A stretch of DNA of 64,000 bases from Bacteroidota bacterium (GCA_022567155.1 JADFHN010000005.1:22022-86021), one strand, 5' to 3'. Counted from the first letter of the stretch, positions 26,989 through 36,781 are shown. Notes: a model not told the origin generated them from the sequence alone. Made by a program: numbers and translations.

Positions 26989-28014
26989 ATGAAACCCATG
27001 CTGAACGATACATTGAATTTGCTATCAAAACTTTCGAAAAGGAAGCTTAAAAACGCTACACGGGTACTGTCAAGTTATTATCAGTCACGTTATACAGGCA
27101 AAGCTTTGCTCCGTGGTATGCCTTTAAGTCTTTCCATAGAGCCTACTACTTCCTGTAACTTACGCTGTCCGCAATGCCCAAGCGGGTTACGATCGTTTAC
27201 ACGTCCGACGGGTATGTTGTCTCAGGACTTGTTTGAAAATATTCTGAATGAGTTATCGCCTGACCTGATTTACCTGATTTTGTATTTCCAGGGCGAACCG
27301 TATCTGAATCCACATTTTTTTGATTTTATACGTTATGCTGCTAACCGTAAAATCTATACGGCTACATCTACTAATGCGCACTATCTTGACAATGATAGCG
27401 CACGTAATACAGTGGAGTCAGGTCTTGACCGACTCATCATTTCCATAGACGGATCAACGCAGGAAACGTATGAAAAATACCGGATTGGTGGATCGATTGA
27501 CAAGGTATGGAGTGGACTTGAAAATATTGTGAACTGGAAAAAAAAGCTGCAATCCCACACGCCGCATGTGATCCTGCAATTTCTTGTACTGGGCCATAAT
27601 CAACACCAGATTGACGATATTAAACAAATGGGTCATCGCAGCGGAGCCGACGAAGTGGTTTTGAAAACCGCTCAGATATATGATTATGAGAATGGTTCCC
27701 GGTTAATTCCGGATATCGGTAAATACGCAAGATATAAACAGAATGGAGACGACGGGAAATGGTATATTAAAAACAAGTTGCTTAATCATTGCTGGAAAAT
27801 GTGGCATAGTAGCGTGATAACCTGGGATGGCCGTGTTTTACCCTGTTGTTTCGATAAAGATGCCAGTCACCAAATGGGGAATTTATCCGAGCGTACTTTT
27901 AGAGATATCTGGCAGGGTGAAAGTTATCAGAATTTCAGGAAATCACTGCTGAAGTCGCGAAAAACAATTGATATTTGCCAGAATTGTACGGAAGGCACAA
28001 AGATAGAGATGTAA
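26989..28014 (+). CDS. Radical SAM/SPASM protein
   Basis: From ATG 26989 the protein is 341 residues. The radical SAM cluster motif is TTSCNLRCPQC, followed by LYFQGEPYLNPHFF and a SPASM-like C-terminal domain (VLPCCFDKDASHQMGNL and CQNCTEG). SPASM proteins modify peptides or assemble cofactors; no partner gene is seen. The 26905 frame start would overlap the divergent DUF4105 gene more deeply. Confidence 0.85.
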   Translation: MKPMLNDTLNLLSKLSKRKLKNATRVLSSYYQSRYTGKALLRGMPLSLSIEPTTSCNLRCPQCPSGLRSFTRPTGMLSQDLFENILNELSPDLIYLILYFQGEPYLNPHFFDFIRYAANRKIYTATSTNAHYLDNDSARNTVESGLDRLIISIDGSTQETYEKYRIGGSIDKVWSGLENIVNWKKKLQSHTPHVILQFLVLGHNQHQIDDIKQMGHRSGADEVVLKTAQIYDYENGSRLIPDIGKYARYKQNGDDGKWYIKNKLLNHCWKMWHSSVITWDGRVLPCCFDKDASHQMGNLSERTFRDIWQGESYQNFRKSLLKSRKTIDICQNCTEGTKIEM

Positions 28015-28029
28015 ATGTTAACCTATAGT

Positions 28030-28056
28030 ATGTACCCCGTACGCATGGTACATTTT
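28030..28056 (+). terminator. Hairpin between convergent genes
   Basis: A 7-bp perfect stem (ATGTACC and GGTACAT) with a 10-nt loop is followed by a short T run. It lies between the stops of the radical SAM gene and the convergent monophosphatase gene. Confidence 0.45.
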
Positions 28057-28065
28057 GGGCGAACT

Positions 28066-28860
28066 CTATTTCCAGTGTTTTTGAATTACGTGTATCATTT
28101 CATTATGAACACCGCAGGCGGCCGCTATTTCCTTACCGAAAATATAGTTATTTCCATCTGAAAAGTCGGTCACTTTGCCGCCTGCCTGCTGCACAATAAA
28201 TGCTCCTGCCGCCACATCCCAGGCATTCAGGTTGTATTCGAAAAACCCTTCAAAACGACCGCATGCTACATACACCAGATCCACGGCCGCGCTTCCCATA
28301 CGCCGTAAACCATGTGTGGTTTCCATGAAACTGTTAAGCAACTGAAGGTATGCAGGCATTTTTTCAAAATTATAGCAGGAAAATCCTGTGGCAAGAAGTG
28401 CGCCGGATAGCCTGGTTTCAGCCGATACATGAATCGTGGCATCATTGCAGCAGGCAGGTTCACCGCTGATTGCGTAAAAACATTCGTCTCTGTTTATTTC
28501 ATATACTACACCCAGTACAATTTCATCGTGATGCATCAAACCTATGCTGACGGCAAACACAGGTAACCCGTGTGCAAAGTTGGTTGTCCCGTCCAGCGGA
28601 TCAACGATCCAGGTGAACGTTTTGCCGGTTTTGGAAATAGTTCCTTCTTCCGTAACAAAACCGGCCTCCGGCAAAATCTTTTGCAATACACTTGTGATTT
28701 GTTTTTCAGCCTGCTTGTCAACGTATGAAACAAGATCGTTGAATCCTTTATATTCAATCATCTCTTTGCTAAAGCTCCGGCCTTCGGTTCGGATAAAGGC
28801 TCCCGTTTCCTTTGCAAGCCTCCTGACTTTGTTCATTATCAATTGTAAATCAATATCCAT
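28066..28860 (-). CDS. Inositol monophosphatase-family protein
   Basis: The 264-residue protein has the Mg-binding signatures VDPLDGTTNFAHG (about 85-97) and WDVAAGAFIVQQAGG (about 210-225), plus an upstream EE pair in VTEEGTISK. Such enzymes dephosphorylate inositol phosphate or related sugar phosphates; some bacterial members (SuhB) act in rRNA transcription. The exact substrate cannot be assigned. Confidence 0.9.
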   Translation of the reverse strand: MDIDLQLIMNKVRRLAKETGAFIRTEGRSFSKEMIEYKGFNDLVSYVDKQAEKQITSVLQKILPEAGFVTEEGTISKTGKTFTWIVDPLDGTTNFAHGLPVFAVSIGLMHHDEIVLGVVYEINRDECFYAISGEPACCNDATIHVSAETRLSGALLATGFSCYNFEKMPAYLQLLNSFMETTHGLRRMGSAAVDLVYVACGRFEGFFEYNLNAWDVAAGAFIVQQAGGKVTDFSDGNNYIFGKEIAAACGVHNEMIHVIQKHWK

Positions 28861-28943
28861 CAGTTTTTAATATTTTATGCTGTATTATAAATGATAAAAT
28901 AAAAATTCAGACATCCATGATAACGGCGTACAAATAAAGTTTT

Positions 28944-29633
28944 CTATTGCTTTGCACCGGCAATCACAATTACAATTTCACCTTTGACATCCTTTTCTGA
29001 ATAATAAGAATTCAGCTCAGAAAGTGTTCCGTTTACGGTTTCTTCATGAATTTTTGTAAGCTCTCTTGATACCGATGCTTGTCTGTCGGGCCCAAGCATT
29101 TCCAGAAGCTGTGTGAGCACTTTTTGCAACCTGTGTGGCGACTCATACAGAATGATGGTACGCTTCTCCTTCAGAAAGTCCCCTATTCGCTTCAGCCTAC
29201 CTTTTTTATGCGGAAGGAATCCTTCAAAAATAAAACGGTCCGTCGGCAATCCCGACTTAACCAACGCCGGAACAAAAGCAACCGGGCCTGGCAAACAGTC
29301 GATTTTGAGGTTATTCTTCAGGCATTCCCGGACTAATAAAAATCCCGGGTCAGATATTCCGGGTGTACCCGCATCACTTATTAGTGCCATTACTACCCCA
29401 TTCTTCAACTTTCTGATAATTGAACTCACCGCCTTGTGCTCATTGTGGCTATGAAAACGCTGCATGGGCACTGAAATCTCATAGTGTTTTAGCAGGATAG
29501 ACGATTTGCGGGTATCTTCTGCCAGAATGACATCGGCCTGTTTAAGTATTTTTAAAGCACGCAACGTGATATCCTCAAGGTTTCCGATTGGGGTAGGTAC
29601 CAGGTATAATGAAGCAGTCGAAATCTTAGCCAA
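28944..29633 (-). CDS. rsmI: 16S rRNA (cytidine1402-2'-O)-methyltransferase
   Basis: RsmI methylates the ribose of C1402 in the ribosomal P site. The 229-residue tetrapyrrole-methylase-like protein has PTPIGNLEDITLRAL at the start, VILAEDTRKS, LISDAGTPGISDPG, LPGPVAFVPALVKSGLPTDRFIFEGFLP and ILYESPHRL. Length is slightly short of E. coli RsmI (286) but common for Bacteroidota. It lies 3 bp downstream of the pterin dehydratase gene. Confidence 0.93.
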   Translation of the reverse strand: MAKISTASLYLVPTPIGNLEDITLRALKILKQADVILAEDTRKSSILLKHYEISVPMQRFHSHNEHKAVSSIIRKLKNGVVMALISDAGTPGISDPGFLLVRECLKNNLKIDCLPGPVAFVPALVKSGLPTDRFIFEGFLPHKKGRLKRIGDFLKEKRTIILYESPHRLQKVLTQLLEMLGPDRQASVSRELTKIHEETVNGTLSELNSYYSEKDVKGEIVIVIAGAKQ

Positions 29634-29636
29634 AAC

Positions 29637-29870
29637 TTATTTGAACAAATTGTCTATTTCGTGAGCCACCTTTCTGTCAAGATCGGTAACAACGTTGCCG
29701 GCATCGTGTGTCGAAAGGTTAATGCGTACTTTATTCCACACATTAGACCAGTCGGGATGGTGATTGAGTTTTTCGGCAATCATGGCAACACGGGTCATAA
29801 ATGCAAAGGCTTCCGAGAAGTCGTTAAAAACGAATTCTCTCGAAAGTGTGTCGTTTTCTTCTTTCCACAT
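29637..29870 (-). CDS. Pterin-4a-carbinolamine dehydratase
   Basis: The 77-residue protein has the family core, [36 protein letters not shown] with the active-site HHPDW, then [14 protein letters not shown]. It is shorter than the usual 95-110 residues, as the N-terminus starts just before the first helix. The enzyme dehydrates carbinolamine pterins, usually with phenylalanine hydroxylase, or acts as a DcoH-like factor. It sits 4 bp after a methyltransferase gene and 3 bp before rsmI. Confidence 0.88.
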   Translation of the reverse strand: MWKEENDTLSREFVFNDFSEAFAFMTRVAMIAEKLNHHPDWSNVWNKVRINLSTHDAGNVVTDLDRKVAHEIDNLFK

Positions 29871-29874
29871 ATTC

Positions 29875-30594
29875 TTACTTTTTTAATGCTTTCACAATAT
29901 ATTGAAATTGAAGACTTGTTGTATCAACTTCCGTGATTTTAAATCCGGCCTGTATGATCTCTTTCAAAGCTGTATTTCTTAATATTTTCAGCGATTCAGG
30001 AGGACCTACAGACATTTCTCCGGCCTTGAAATCAACCAGTAAAAGGATGCCCCCTTCTTTAAGCCCATTATAAATTTTTTTTAGGTAGCCGACTCTGCCA
30101 ATGATAAAATGATACGTGTTGACCATTAAAGCGATGTCCGCTTCACCGGGGCTTAAAAGCGGATCGTCTGGTTTGCATAACCTGGTTTCAATTTTTTGAG
30201 CAATTTCAGAATTTCCCAGTTCAAACTTTCTGTCTTCTATGTATTCAAGAAATTTATTTTCAACATCAACTGCAATCACTTTGCCTGCCCCGGGAGCAAT
30301 CTTAAACGTAAAATAACCTGTTCCCACGCCTATATCCGCTACGGTTTTTCCTTTAAAATCCCCGAGTTTATCAATTACGAGATCGGGATTTTGCCAGTAT
30401 TCTCTTGTCGGATCTTCATATTTACGAAGCAGTAAGCTGAAATCTTCGTTGAAGTATTCCTCTTTTAATGAATCAGCAGATAAAGGTAGCTGGTTGCCTG
30501 TATTCAGGGCGCTTTCACTTTTTTTTTGACTACAAGAAAATGACAATATCAGGCAGGCAGCAAATAAACAGATGGTGGAACGATTAAAGTTCAT
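29875..30594 (-). CDS. Lipoprotein with class I SAM methyltransferase domain
   Basis: The product begins with a lipoprotein signal peptide ([21 protein letters not shown]), with the lipobox Cys at about position 21. A full methyltransferase domain follows: motif [17 protein letters not shown], an acidic motif II ([14 protein letters not shown]), [13 protein letters not shown] and [15 protein letters not shown] is a cytosolic cofactor, so a lipid-anchored and presumably periplasmic methyltransferase is unexpected. An ATG at 30606 would add four residues. Substrate unknown. Confidence 0.8.
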   Translation of the reverse strand: MNFNRSTICLFAACLILSFSCSQKKSESALNTGNQLPLSADSLKEEYFNEDFSLLLRKYEDPTREYWQNPDLVIDKLGDFKGKTVADIGVGTGYFTFKIAPGAGKVIAVDVENKFLEYIEDRKFELGNSEIAQKIETRLCKPDDPLLSPGEADIALMVNTYHFIIGRVGYLKKIYNGLKEGGILLLVDFKAGEMSVGPPESLKILRNTALKEIIQAGFKITEVDTTSLQFQYIVKALKK

Positions 30595-30780
30595 TAAAAT
30601 AAACATAGGGGTATCTTCCGAAGGAAAAAATATGATTTGTAAAAATAAGAATTGATTGTTAAAGATATTGAGTATGCAAAAATTCCTGCTGTTATTTCCT
30701 GCCTGTGGCGTCCTCCCAATACTATATATCAGGGTACATTTTATTGATCTGCCTTAAATAAATTACTTCAAGCCAAGGAG

Positions 30781-31044
30781 TTATAAAGCAATCAAGCCTT
30801 CAATTGTGTGGGCTTTTTTATAGATCACAATAACCTGGTTAGAAGTACCGATCATTATTTCTGCGGTAAGACTAATATATTTGCCCGTTTTTGAGGATTT
30901 CAATTTAACTTCATTCTTTGGAAAAAGGTTTGTAATTTCTTCTTCCTTATCTGACGAAACGATAAACTTAAACATGTATAATGCCGGCCACGAATAACTG
31001 CGTTCAAGTTTTTCCCTGAATTCAGTATAATCATTTGCGTGCAT
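30781..31044 (-). CDS. DUF493 family protein
   Basis: The 87-residue product matches the YbeD/DUF493 fold pattern: WPALYMFKFIVSSDKEEEI early, then VKLKSSKTGKYISLTAEIMIGTSNQVIVIYKK. This ferredoxin-like family is annotated as a putative regulatory protein. It is 65 bp downstream of the PpiD-like gene. Confidence 0.75.
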   Translation of the reverse strand: MHANDYTEFREKLERSYSWPALYMFKFIVSSDKEEEITNLFPKNEVKLKSSKTGKYISLTAEIMIGTSNQVIVIYKKAHTIEGLIAL

Positions 31045-31109
31045 AGGAAATGAAGAATAAATTCATGCTCATGCGGGAGGCCACATCCCGAAGTTATACA
31101 TATACAAAA

Positions 31110-33224
31110 TTAATAAAATCTGTATCGTTCATCTTTTATATTTGCAGCATCCTTGATCGCTTCGGAAGTATAATACGAGGTTCTGCCACTCCTGCTGCTG
31201 AGTATCTGATCTTTGTAGGCTGAATAATCTGCAATTTCTGATGCTTGGTTGATGGCGCTTACTTCGATTACCATCACACCTGATTGTGTTTTTATAGGGC
31301 TTGATACCTGGCCAGCTTCCATTGCGAATACCACACCCACCGCTTCAGGAGCATTCCCCACACCGGTAATTGTATTTAAATTGGCTTTCAGCCCGGTCAT
31401 TTCATTCACATTGGCCCCTTCGCCGAATGATTCAGCTATTTCTTCAATGGAACCGCTTAATTCAATAAGTTTTGAAATGATATACTCCGCTTTTTTCTCG
31501 TTTATCACTTTTCGCTCAATCTGAAAACGGATATTCTCAAGTTTGGAAGTACCTTCCTTGATTTCACCGGTCATAACTGCCACAATATACTGGTCATCGA
31601 GGTCAAATACATCAGAAACTTCTCCTTTGCTTGCATCGTTAGACAACCATCTTACAATTTGTCTCGCACTGCCAATACCCGAAATATCTGACTGATCCAC
31701 ACGAATATTGGAAGATTCTCTGATTTGTAATGAATCAGCTTCAGCACTTTTTTTGAATTCGTTATAACTTGTATTTGTGCCTGCAAAATAATCGGCTTTC
31801 CTGAATGCCTTATTTAGTGTTTCGTCGCTTGCGAAAACCGTTCTTTCGATAGTGGCAGCAATATATTGTTTGTTGGTTTTTACATGTGTGACCTCAATAA
31901 CATGATAACCGAATTCGGTTTCAACCAGGTTTTTCAGTAATCCTGCTTTTGTAGCTGAAAAAACAGCATCCTGAAAAGGTTTGACCATATTTCCTGTTTC
32001 AAACCAACCCAAATCACCTCCCCGGCTTGCTGTGCCATCTGTGCCATAGCGGTTGGCCATTTCAGCAAAATCAGCGCCATTTTTTATTTCGTTCAATACA
32101 CGCTGTCCCTCGGCCTTTGCCTTATTTTTTGCCTCGGGAGTATCACTGTCCCACTTAAACAATATATGACTGGTCCTTGCACTGTTTAGCGTATCTTCAA
32201 ATACTGACACTACTTTATAAATCTTATAGGAGCCGCTTTCCAGTACCGGACCGTACACTTTTCCTTCTGCAAGGTTGTCAATATTTTCCTGTAGCAGCGT
32301 GGGAAGCAGTTTTGGTGTATAAGTGCTGTAAAAGCTGAATCCATCAGTATTTATCTTTGCAAACACCGAGTCATCGGTTACCTGCTCGAATTCGTCTTTC
32401 ATATCCTCGATGTCATTTTCGAAAAATGTTGAATCCTCCGAAGAAGCAATCACAGGAAAATTTACATATTCGATGGTGCGTGAAGCTTTTACCTGGAAGT
32501 CGTCAGCATGTTCTTTTAGGTAGCGTTCAAGCTCTGCATCGCTTACTTCTACCAGTGAATCATTCACTGCTGTAAAGGGAACATATACATATTTAATGTC
32601 CGCAGAAGAAGCCTGTTGCATGTAGTATTTTTTTGCCTCTTCTTCCGTTACGTTGTTAGATTTACTCAGCAGGTTATCATATTTGATTCTTAGCCGGGCA
32701 GGTCGCAGGTTGCTCTCGAAAGCATACCACTGCGACTGAAGCTGTACCGGTTGAGAGTTGAAGTTTGACAGAAATGCAGCCAGCATGTCACGGTCAAATA
32801 CACCTGTTTGCGGATTGGCAAATATTGTCGCTGCGGTGATCTCCGAACTGATGTTTTTACCCTGTACAAGATCCACAACTTCATCTTCCACAACATCAAG
32901 CCCTAACGCATCATATTCTATCTGAAAGGCACGGTCAACAATCAATAACTCCCAGGCCTGGTTCCTGATGGTACCCATCTCCCGATCGGTTGGGTTTCTT
33001 CCAAAATTGGCGACATAGTTGTTTATAAAAAGATCAACCTGCTGCTGATACTCAGTATAAGAAATGCTCTCGCCAGCAATTTCTCCAACGTTGTTACTAT
33101 TCCTGTTTAACATTATGGAGTTGGGTCCCAGCAAATCTGCCAGGATAAATGATAAAATGGCAAAGGCAACCAACCCGACAATTACCTTCCCCATTTTATT
33201 CCTCAATGTATTGATCAATGCCAT
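31110..33224 (-). CDS. PpiD-like periplasmic peptidyl-prolyl isomerase
   Basis: The 704-residue protein has one N-terminal membrane helix (about 12-30, GKVIVGLVAFAILSFILADLL). A SurA/PpiD-type chaperone region with the SYTEYQQQVDLFIN segment follows, then a parvulin domain (about 345-455, SHILFKWDSDTP up to TEFGYHVIEVTHVK). It helps fold outer-membrane proteins at the periplasmic face of the inner membrane. A strong Bacteroidota promoter lies just upstream, so it can be transcribed independently of the CNNM gene. Confidence 0.92.
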   Translation of the reverse strand: MALINTLRNKMGKVIVGLVAFAILSFILADLLGPNSIMLNRNSNNVGEIAGESISYTEYQQQVDLFINNYVANFGRNPTDREMGTIRNQAWELLIVDRAFQIEYDALGLDVVEDEVVDLVQGKNISSEITAATIFANPQTGVFDRDMLAAFLSNFNSQPVQLQSQWYAFESNLRPARLRIKYDNLLSKSNNVTEEEAKKYYMQQASSADIKYVYVPFTAVNDSLVEVSDAELERYLKEHADDFQVKASRTIEYVNFPVIASSEDSTFFENDIEDMKDEFEQVTDDSVFAKINTDGFSFYSTYTPKLLPTLLQENIDNLAEGKVYGPVLESGSYKIYKVVSVFEDTLNSARTSHILFKWDSDTPEAKNKAKAEGQRVLNEIKNGADFAEMANRYGTDGTASRGGDLGWFETGNMVKPFQDAVFSATKAGLLKNLVETEFGYHVIEVTHVKTNKQYIAATIERTVFASDETLNKAFRKADYFAGTNTSYNEFKKSAEADSLQIRESSNIRVDQSDISGIGSARQIVRWLSNDASKGEVSDVFDLDDQYIVAVMTGEIKEGTSKLENIRFQIERKVINEKKAEYIISKLIELSGSIEEIAESFGEGANVNEMTGLKANLNTITGVGNAPEAVGVVFAMEAGQVSSPIKTQSGVMVIEVSAINQASEIADYSAYKDQILSSRSGRTSYYTSEAIKDAANIKDERYRFY

Positions 33225-33246
33225 ACCGGATAAAATTTAAAGACCG

Positions 33247-33278
33247 CAAAAATAGCCACTTAGTAAGGAAATATCAAA
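33247..33278 (-). promoter_or_regulatory. Bacteroidota-type promoter of the PpiD-like gene
   Basis: On the minus strand, TTTG (33278-33275) is followed after exactly 20 nt by TATTTTTG (33254-33247), matching the Bacteroidota consensus TTTG-N19/21-TAnnTTTG. The start codon is about 23 nt further on. Confidence 0.75.
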
Positions 33279-33377
33279 ATTTATTTTTTTAAGTATCTGA
33301 TCGCAAAAAGCGATCGATTGCTAATTGCCAACTACCTGAAAATCATTATTAAAAATATATATGGCCACTCATTTGAC

Positions 33378-34640
33378 TTATAACCTGATAAGTTTGATCG
33401 TATCGATCCGGATGTTCTGAACAGATTCGATATAAATTTCAAAACCGGGAAGTGTAATAACCTGGTTTTTCATCGGCAGATCTTCCGTAATGGCGAGGAT
33501 CATCCCCCCTAATGTTTCATAGTCGCCCTCGGGAAGATTCCAGTTATATTTTTCATTCAGGTAATCAATTTCCAGCCTTGCGCTAAACAAATACGCGTTA
33601 TCGCCGATTTTCTGTTCCACCAGATTCTCTTCATCGTATTCATCCTGAATTTCCCCAAATATTTCTTCAATAAGATCTTCCATGGTCACAATACCGGAAG
33701 TACCGCCAAACTCATCTACTACCAACGCGAGGCTTTTGTGTTCTGTGATAAACTGGATCATTAGATCGTTAGCCTGCATGGTTTCAGGTACGATTATAAC
33801 AGGAGTCAGTATTTCCTTTATACTTTCAGGTTTTTTAAAAAGCTTTAGCGTATGACAGTAACCAATGATGTTGTCGATGGAATCTTCATATACAAGAATT
33901 TTTGAGTGGCCACTTTCAACAAAAGCCGCTTTAAGCTCCTCCATACTATCTTCGATATCCACGGCCACCAGCTCAGTCCGGGGTATCATGCATTCCCGAA
34001 TTTTCACGGTCTTAAATTCCAGTGCATTATCAAGAATTTTTGTGTCAACTTCTATTTTCGGATTCGGGTTTTCTTTCTGAAAGATCTTAATAAAATTATT
34101 CAGGTCGGTAAGACCGTAAACAGGTTTGCTCTCCTCATAATCGAGGCCAAACAAACGGGTGATTAATAATTTTGACAAACCTACAACTGCCATTACGAAA
34201 GGATATAAAAGGAAGTATATGATACGCATAGGTAATGCGATCACCCGCAGCATAACATTCGGGTTAATCATAAACAGGCTTTTGGGAATAAATTCAGCCG
34301 TGACCAATACAATAAATGTAGAAATGAGTGTTTGGATTACTAAAATCCCCCCTTCGTTAGAAATTGCAGGTGGTAACAGACCGGCAATCCATGGTTCGAG
34401 CAGTTTGACCATGAATATGCCATATACCACTAATGATAATGTATTTCCAAGTAAGGTTGTACCGATAAACCTTGAGGGATGTTCGAGAAAGCTTGTGAGT
34501 ATTCTTCCGGTCAAAACTCCCTTTTTGCTCTGAAGCTCTATATGGAGTTTGTTGGCAGAGATAAAAGCGATTTCCGAGCCTGAAAACAAAGCCGAAAACA
34601 GTAATGAAATAACGATTATGGTTAAATATGCCGGGTCCAT
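33378..34640 (-). CDS. CNNM/CorC-like hemolysin-family membrane protein
   Basis: The 420-residue protein has a DUF21/CNNM transmembrane domain (about 1-190, with FSGSEIAFISANKLHIEL near the start). A pair of CBS domains follows (about 210-330, CMIPRTELVAVDIEDSMEEL and LALVVDEFGGTSGIVTMEDLIEEIFGEI), and then a CorC/HlyC-type C-terminal domain. Relatives transport or regulate Mg2+. The gene is between a small membrane protein and ppiD in the envelope operon. Confidence 0.88.
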   Translation of the reverse strand: MDPAYLTIIVISLLFSALFSGSEIAFISANKLHIELQSKKGVLTGRILTSFLEHPSRFIGTTLLGNTLSLVVYGIFMVKLLEPWIAGLLPPAISNEGGILVIQTLISTFIVLVTAEFIPKSLFMINPNVMLRVIALPMRIIYFLLYPFVMAVVGLSKLLITRLFGLDYEESKPVYGLTDLNNFIKIFQKENPNPKIEVDTKILDNALEFKTVKIRECMIPRTELVAVDIEDSMEELKAAFVESGHSKILVYEDSIDNIIGYCHTLKLFKKPESIKEILTPVIIVPETMQANDLMIQFITEHKSLALVVDEFGGTSGIVTMEDLIEEIFGEIQDEYDEENLVEQKIGDNAYLFSARLEIDYLNEKYNWNLPEGDYETLGGMILAITEDLPMKNQVITLPGFEIYIESVQNIRIDTIKLIRL

Positions 34641-34647
34641 TGTTTTT

Positions 34648-34911
34648 TTATTTCATTCGTTCCATATATCTTTTAGTTCTTCTGTTCATCTGTTGCTTTA
34701 CTTTTTTACTGCGTTTCTTTTCAGGAGTTGTTTTATGTTTCTTTTTATGATTTGACTCCCTCTGATCAATCAGCCTGTTAAGCAAAATCAAACTGATCGG
34801 GATCATAAAAAGCCAATATGAAAACTCGAATCCAAGTGTAATGGTTTGATGGACAGCAATAATAAAAAATGCTACAGCAACTGAAAGAATAATTATTTTT
34901 GTTCGGCTCAT
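34648..34911 (-). CDS. Small two-helix membrane protein with basic tail
   Basis: The 87-residue protein has two hydrophobic helices (about 5-24, KIIILSVAVAFFIIAVHQTI, and 28-46, FEFSYWLFMIPISLILLNRL). A strongly basic C-terminal half follows, with many Lys and Arg, which should face the cytoplasm. No domain is recognised. Its start overlaps the lptC stop by 4 bp. Confidence 0.6.
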   Translation of the reverse strand: MSRTKIIILSVAVAFFIIAVHQTITLGFEFSYWLFMIPISLILLNRLIDQRESNHKKKHKTTPEKKRSKKVKQQMNRRTKRYMERMK

Positions 34912-35441
34912 AACTCTTCTAATATAAACGTGCCTTGAGGTTCTTTTATAACATAGGACGAAAAATCCTGCTTCGCTGTAAGTCCGGTTCCGGTTAATAT
35001 TTCATCACCGTTTTCAATTCTTACAAATTTATCGGTATATACATTTCCATCTTTTGGTTTCCAGTATAGTTGCTCTGTATAGAGTGTTTCGCCGCTTTCA
35101 GCATTTTTCAGGACTACATTTCCTTCAATCCGCCATGTTTCATCTTCGATTGTGTAGTAACCGTAATCCGACCTGAGTGTGGCGGTTATTTGTCCGTACA
35201 GATCATAAAATTCCAGGTACCCCCCTTTTGGAAGTTCCCTGTCGCCCGAACTGAAATCATAAAGCTTGGGGGTTATCATCCTTCCCCTTACAATGGCTGA
35301 ATCACTGTGTTCGATCTCAGCATTTGTAAGTATCCGCATAGGTCCCGTATAAGGCTCGTAGGCTATTAGGTCTTTATTGCCTTCACACGAGGATGAGATG
35401 GCTCCAATAATCAATACGATAGCAAAAGGAAAATTTTTCAC
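34908..35441 (-). CDS. lptC: LptC-like lipopolysaccharide export protein
   Basis: LptC bridges the LptB2FG transporter and LptA in LPS transport. The 177-residue protein has a signal peptide with lipobox-like ISSSC (Cys19). It then has repeated beta-strand elements of the LptC/OstA jelly-roll (IVRGRMITPKLYDFSSGDRELPKGGYLEFYDLYGQITATLRSDYGYY, then GNVVLKNAESGETLYTEQLYWKPKDGNVYTDKFV). Weak similarity in this family makes the symbol slightly less certain. It lies between the TPR protein gene and a small membrane protein gene. Confidence 0.8.
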   Translation of the reverse strand: MKNFPFAIVLIIGAISSSCEGNKDLIAYEPYTGPMRILTNAEIEHSDSAIVRGRMITPKLYDFSSGDRELPKGGYLEFYDLYGQITATLRSDYGYYTIEDETWRIEGNVVLKNAESGETLYTEQLYWKPKDGNVYTDKFVRIENGDEILTGTGLTAKQDFSSYVIKEPQGTFILEEL

Positions 35442-35453
35442 AAATCAAATCCT

Positions 35454-36758
35454 TCAATCACGTGTTTGAAGTGTTACACTTACATTAATCCAGCAATCAA
35501 TGTCCATTTTCTGACCATCGGTGTAGTTCATGATAAATATTTCTTCTTTAGACGGAAACCGCTCTTGCGCCCCATTCATCATTTTTGTATTCCCGGCTTT
35601 TTTATACATGTCGTAGGCTGCAATGTAGGGAAGCCTGTCTTTCACTTTGTCTTTTTTTTCAGCACAATCAGCAACATTGTAATAGTATAAATTACCGATG
35701 CTTTCAAAGGCGGTTTTGTTACCCGGATCAGCCTGCAAAGCTTTTTTGTAGTATTCTCTTGCCTCAACTTTATCATCCTGAAATGATTTCATTTTGCCCA
35801 GATCAATATATACATCCGCTTTTTCAGCGCCGGTTGGCGCCAGCGATAATGCTTCGGTAAAATAAGATTCGGCGCAGGAATAATTTTTCTGTTTCAGACA
35901 TTTTTTGCCAATTACTTTGTACGCCCGCCCATAGTTCGGCTCCTGTAGTTGTATTTCTCTGGCAACATCCATAAACAGGGGATCCTCCGTACACTTACCC
36001 TTTAACATAAAACTAAAAATTCGCTTAGCTAATGCAAGGTCTTCCGGATCCTCTCTGAACCTCGGCCCGAGGTTTTCAATAACAAAATTGCAATCAATTC
36101 CTTCAGGAACAGTTTCTGTAAGAATCCGGTCAATCATATCTTTTTGTCTTTCCAGGTTCTTTCCGTTACGTATCTTATAATCAAGTACCATACTGATACG
36201 GTTATAACGATCAAAAACATCTTCAATTGAAAGATTCTTTATGATAAGCCTGTTGATCTTCACTACATGCATGTATGCAGGCAAATTGCTGTCCAAGACA
36301 TTATTACCTGATATTCTGAATGTTTCATCATACAACTTCAGCAGAAATTCGTACTTATCCTTATCCTTTATATAATGCTTGTAGGCTTTGAACGACTTTC
36401 TGTTCATCACATTAACAGAGTCGTTGAAATATCTCATCCGGGTATCATACATCCACATCAGGCTGTCAAGATAAAGTTGTTTTAATGCAGGATCGTCCTC
36501 CTTTTCTGCAAGCCTTTCATATATCCTGGATCCGTGCTGATACAGCGACACATTAAGGTCCGGTGCGTTCAACAAAAGCCAGTGAAGATCATTCGCTGAT
36601 TTGCGATATTGTTCAAGCTTGAGCTCATCGGTGTACAAAGCCATCTTTTCTTCTGCTTTGGCCCGGTCTTCCGGCCAGTTCCACCGCTGTGAAAATGCAT
36701 CCGCTGACGCAAAAAGCAATACAGCTAAAAAGAATACTTTTTTGATATTCATCATCAT
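35454..36758 (-). CDS. TPR-repeat periplasmic protein
   Basis: The 434-residue protein has a signal peptide (FFLAVLLFASADAFSQ). Its C-terminal half contains tetratricopeptide-like repeats (about 290-380: ALSLAPTGAEKADVYIDLGKMKSF, ALQADPGNKTAFESIGNLYYYN). Its function is probably scaffolding in the envelope. It lies between a beta-barrel gene and lptC, with short gaps, in a conserved Bacteroidota order. Confidence 0.8.
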   Translation of the reverse strand: MMMNIKKVFFLAVLLFASADAFSQRWNWPEDRAKAEEKMALYTDELKLEQYRKSANDLHWLLLNAPDLNVSLYQHGSRIYERLAEKEDDPALKQLYLDSLMWMYDTRMRYFNDSVNVMNRKSFKAYKHYIKDKDKYEFLLKLYDETFRISGNNVLDSNLPAYMHVVKINRLIIKNLSIEDVFDRYNRISMVLDYKIRNGKNLERQKDMIDRILTETVPEGIDCNFVIENLGPRFREDPEDLALAKRIFSFMLKGKCTEDPLFMDVAREIQLQEPNYGRAYKVIGKKCLKQKNYSCAESYFTEALSLAPTGAEKADVYIDLGKMKSFQDDKVEAREYYKKALQADPGNKTAFESIGNLYYYNVADCAEKKDKVKDRLPYIAAYDMYKKAGNTKMMNGAQERFPSKEEIFIMNYTDGQKMDIDCWINVSVTLQTRD

Positions 36759-36781
36759 ATGCCCCCCATTTCAAACGTATC

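Noticed and set aside
33299..33315. Hairpin GATCGC/GCGATC between the CNNM and PpiD genes, as a terminator
   Set aside because: It is not followed by a U run on the minus strand and lies just upstream of the ppiD promoter. It may be a weak attenuating hairpin, but there is not enough support.
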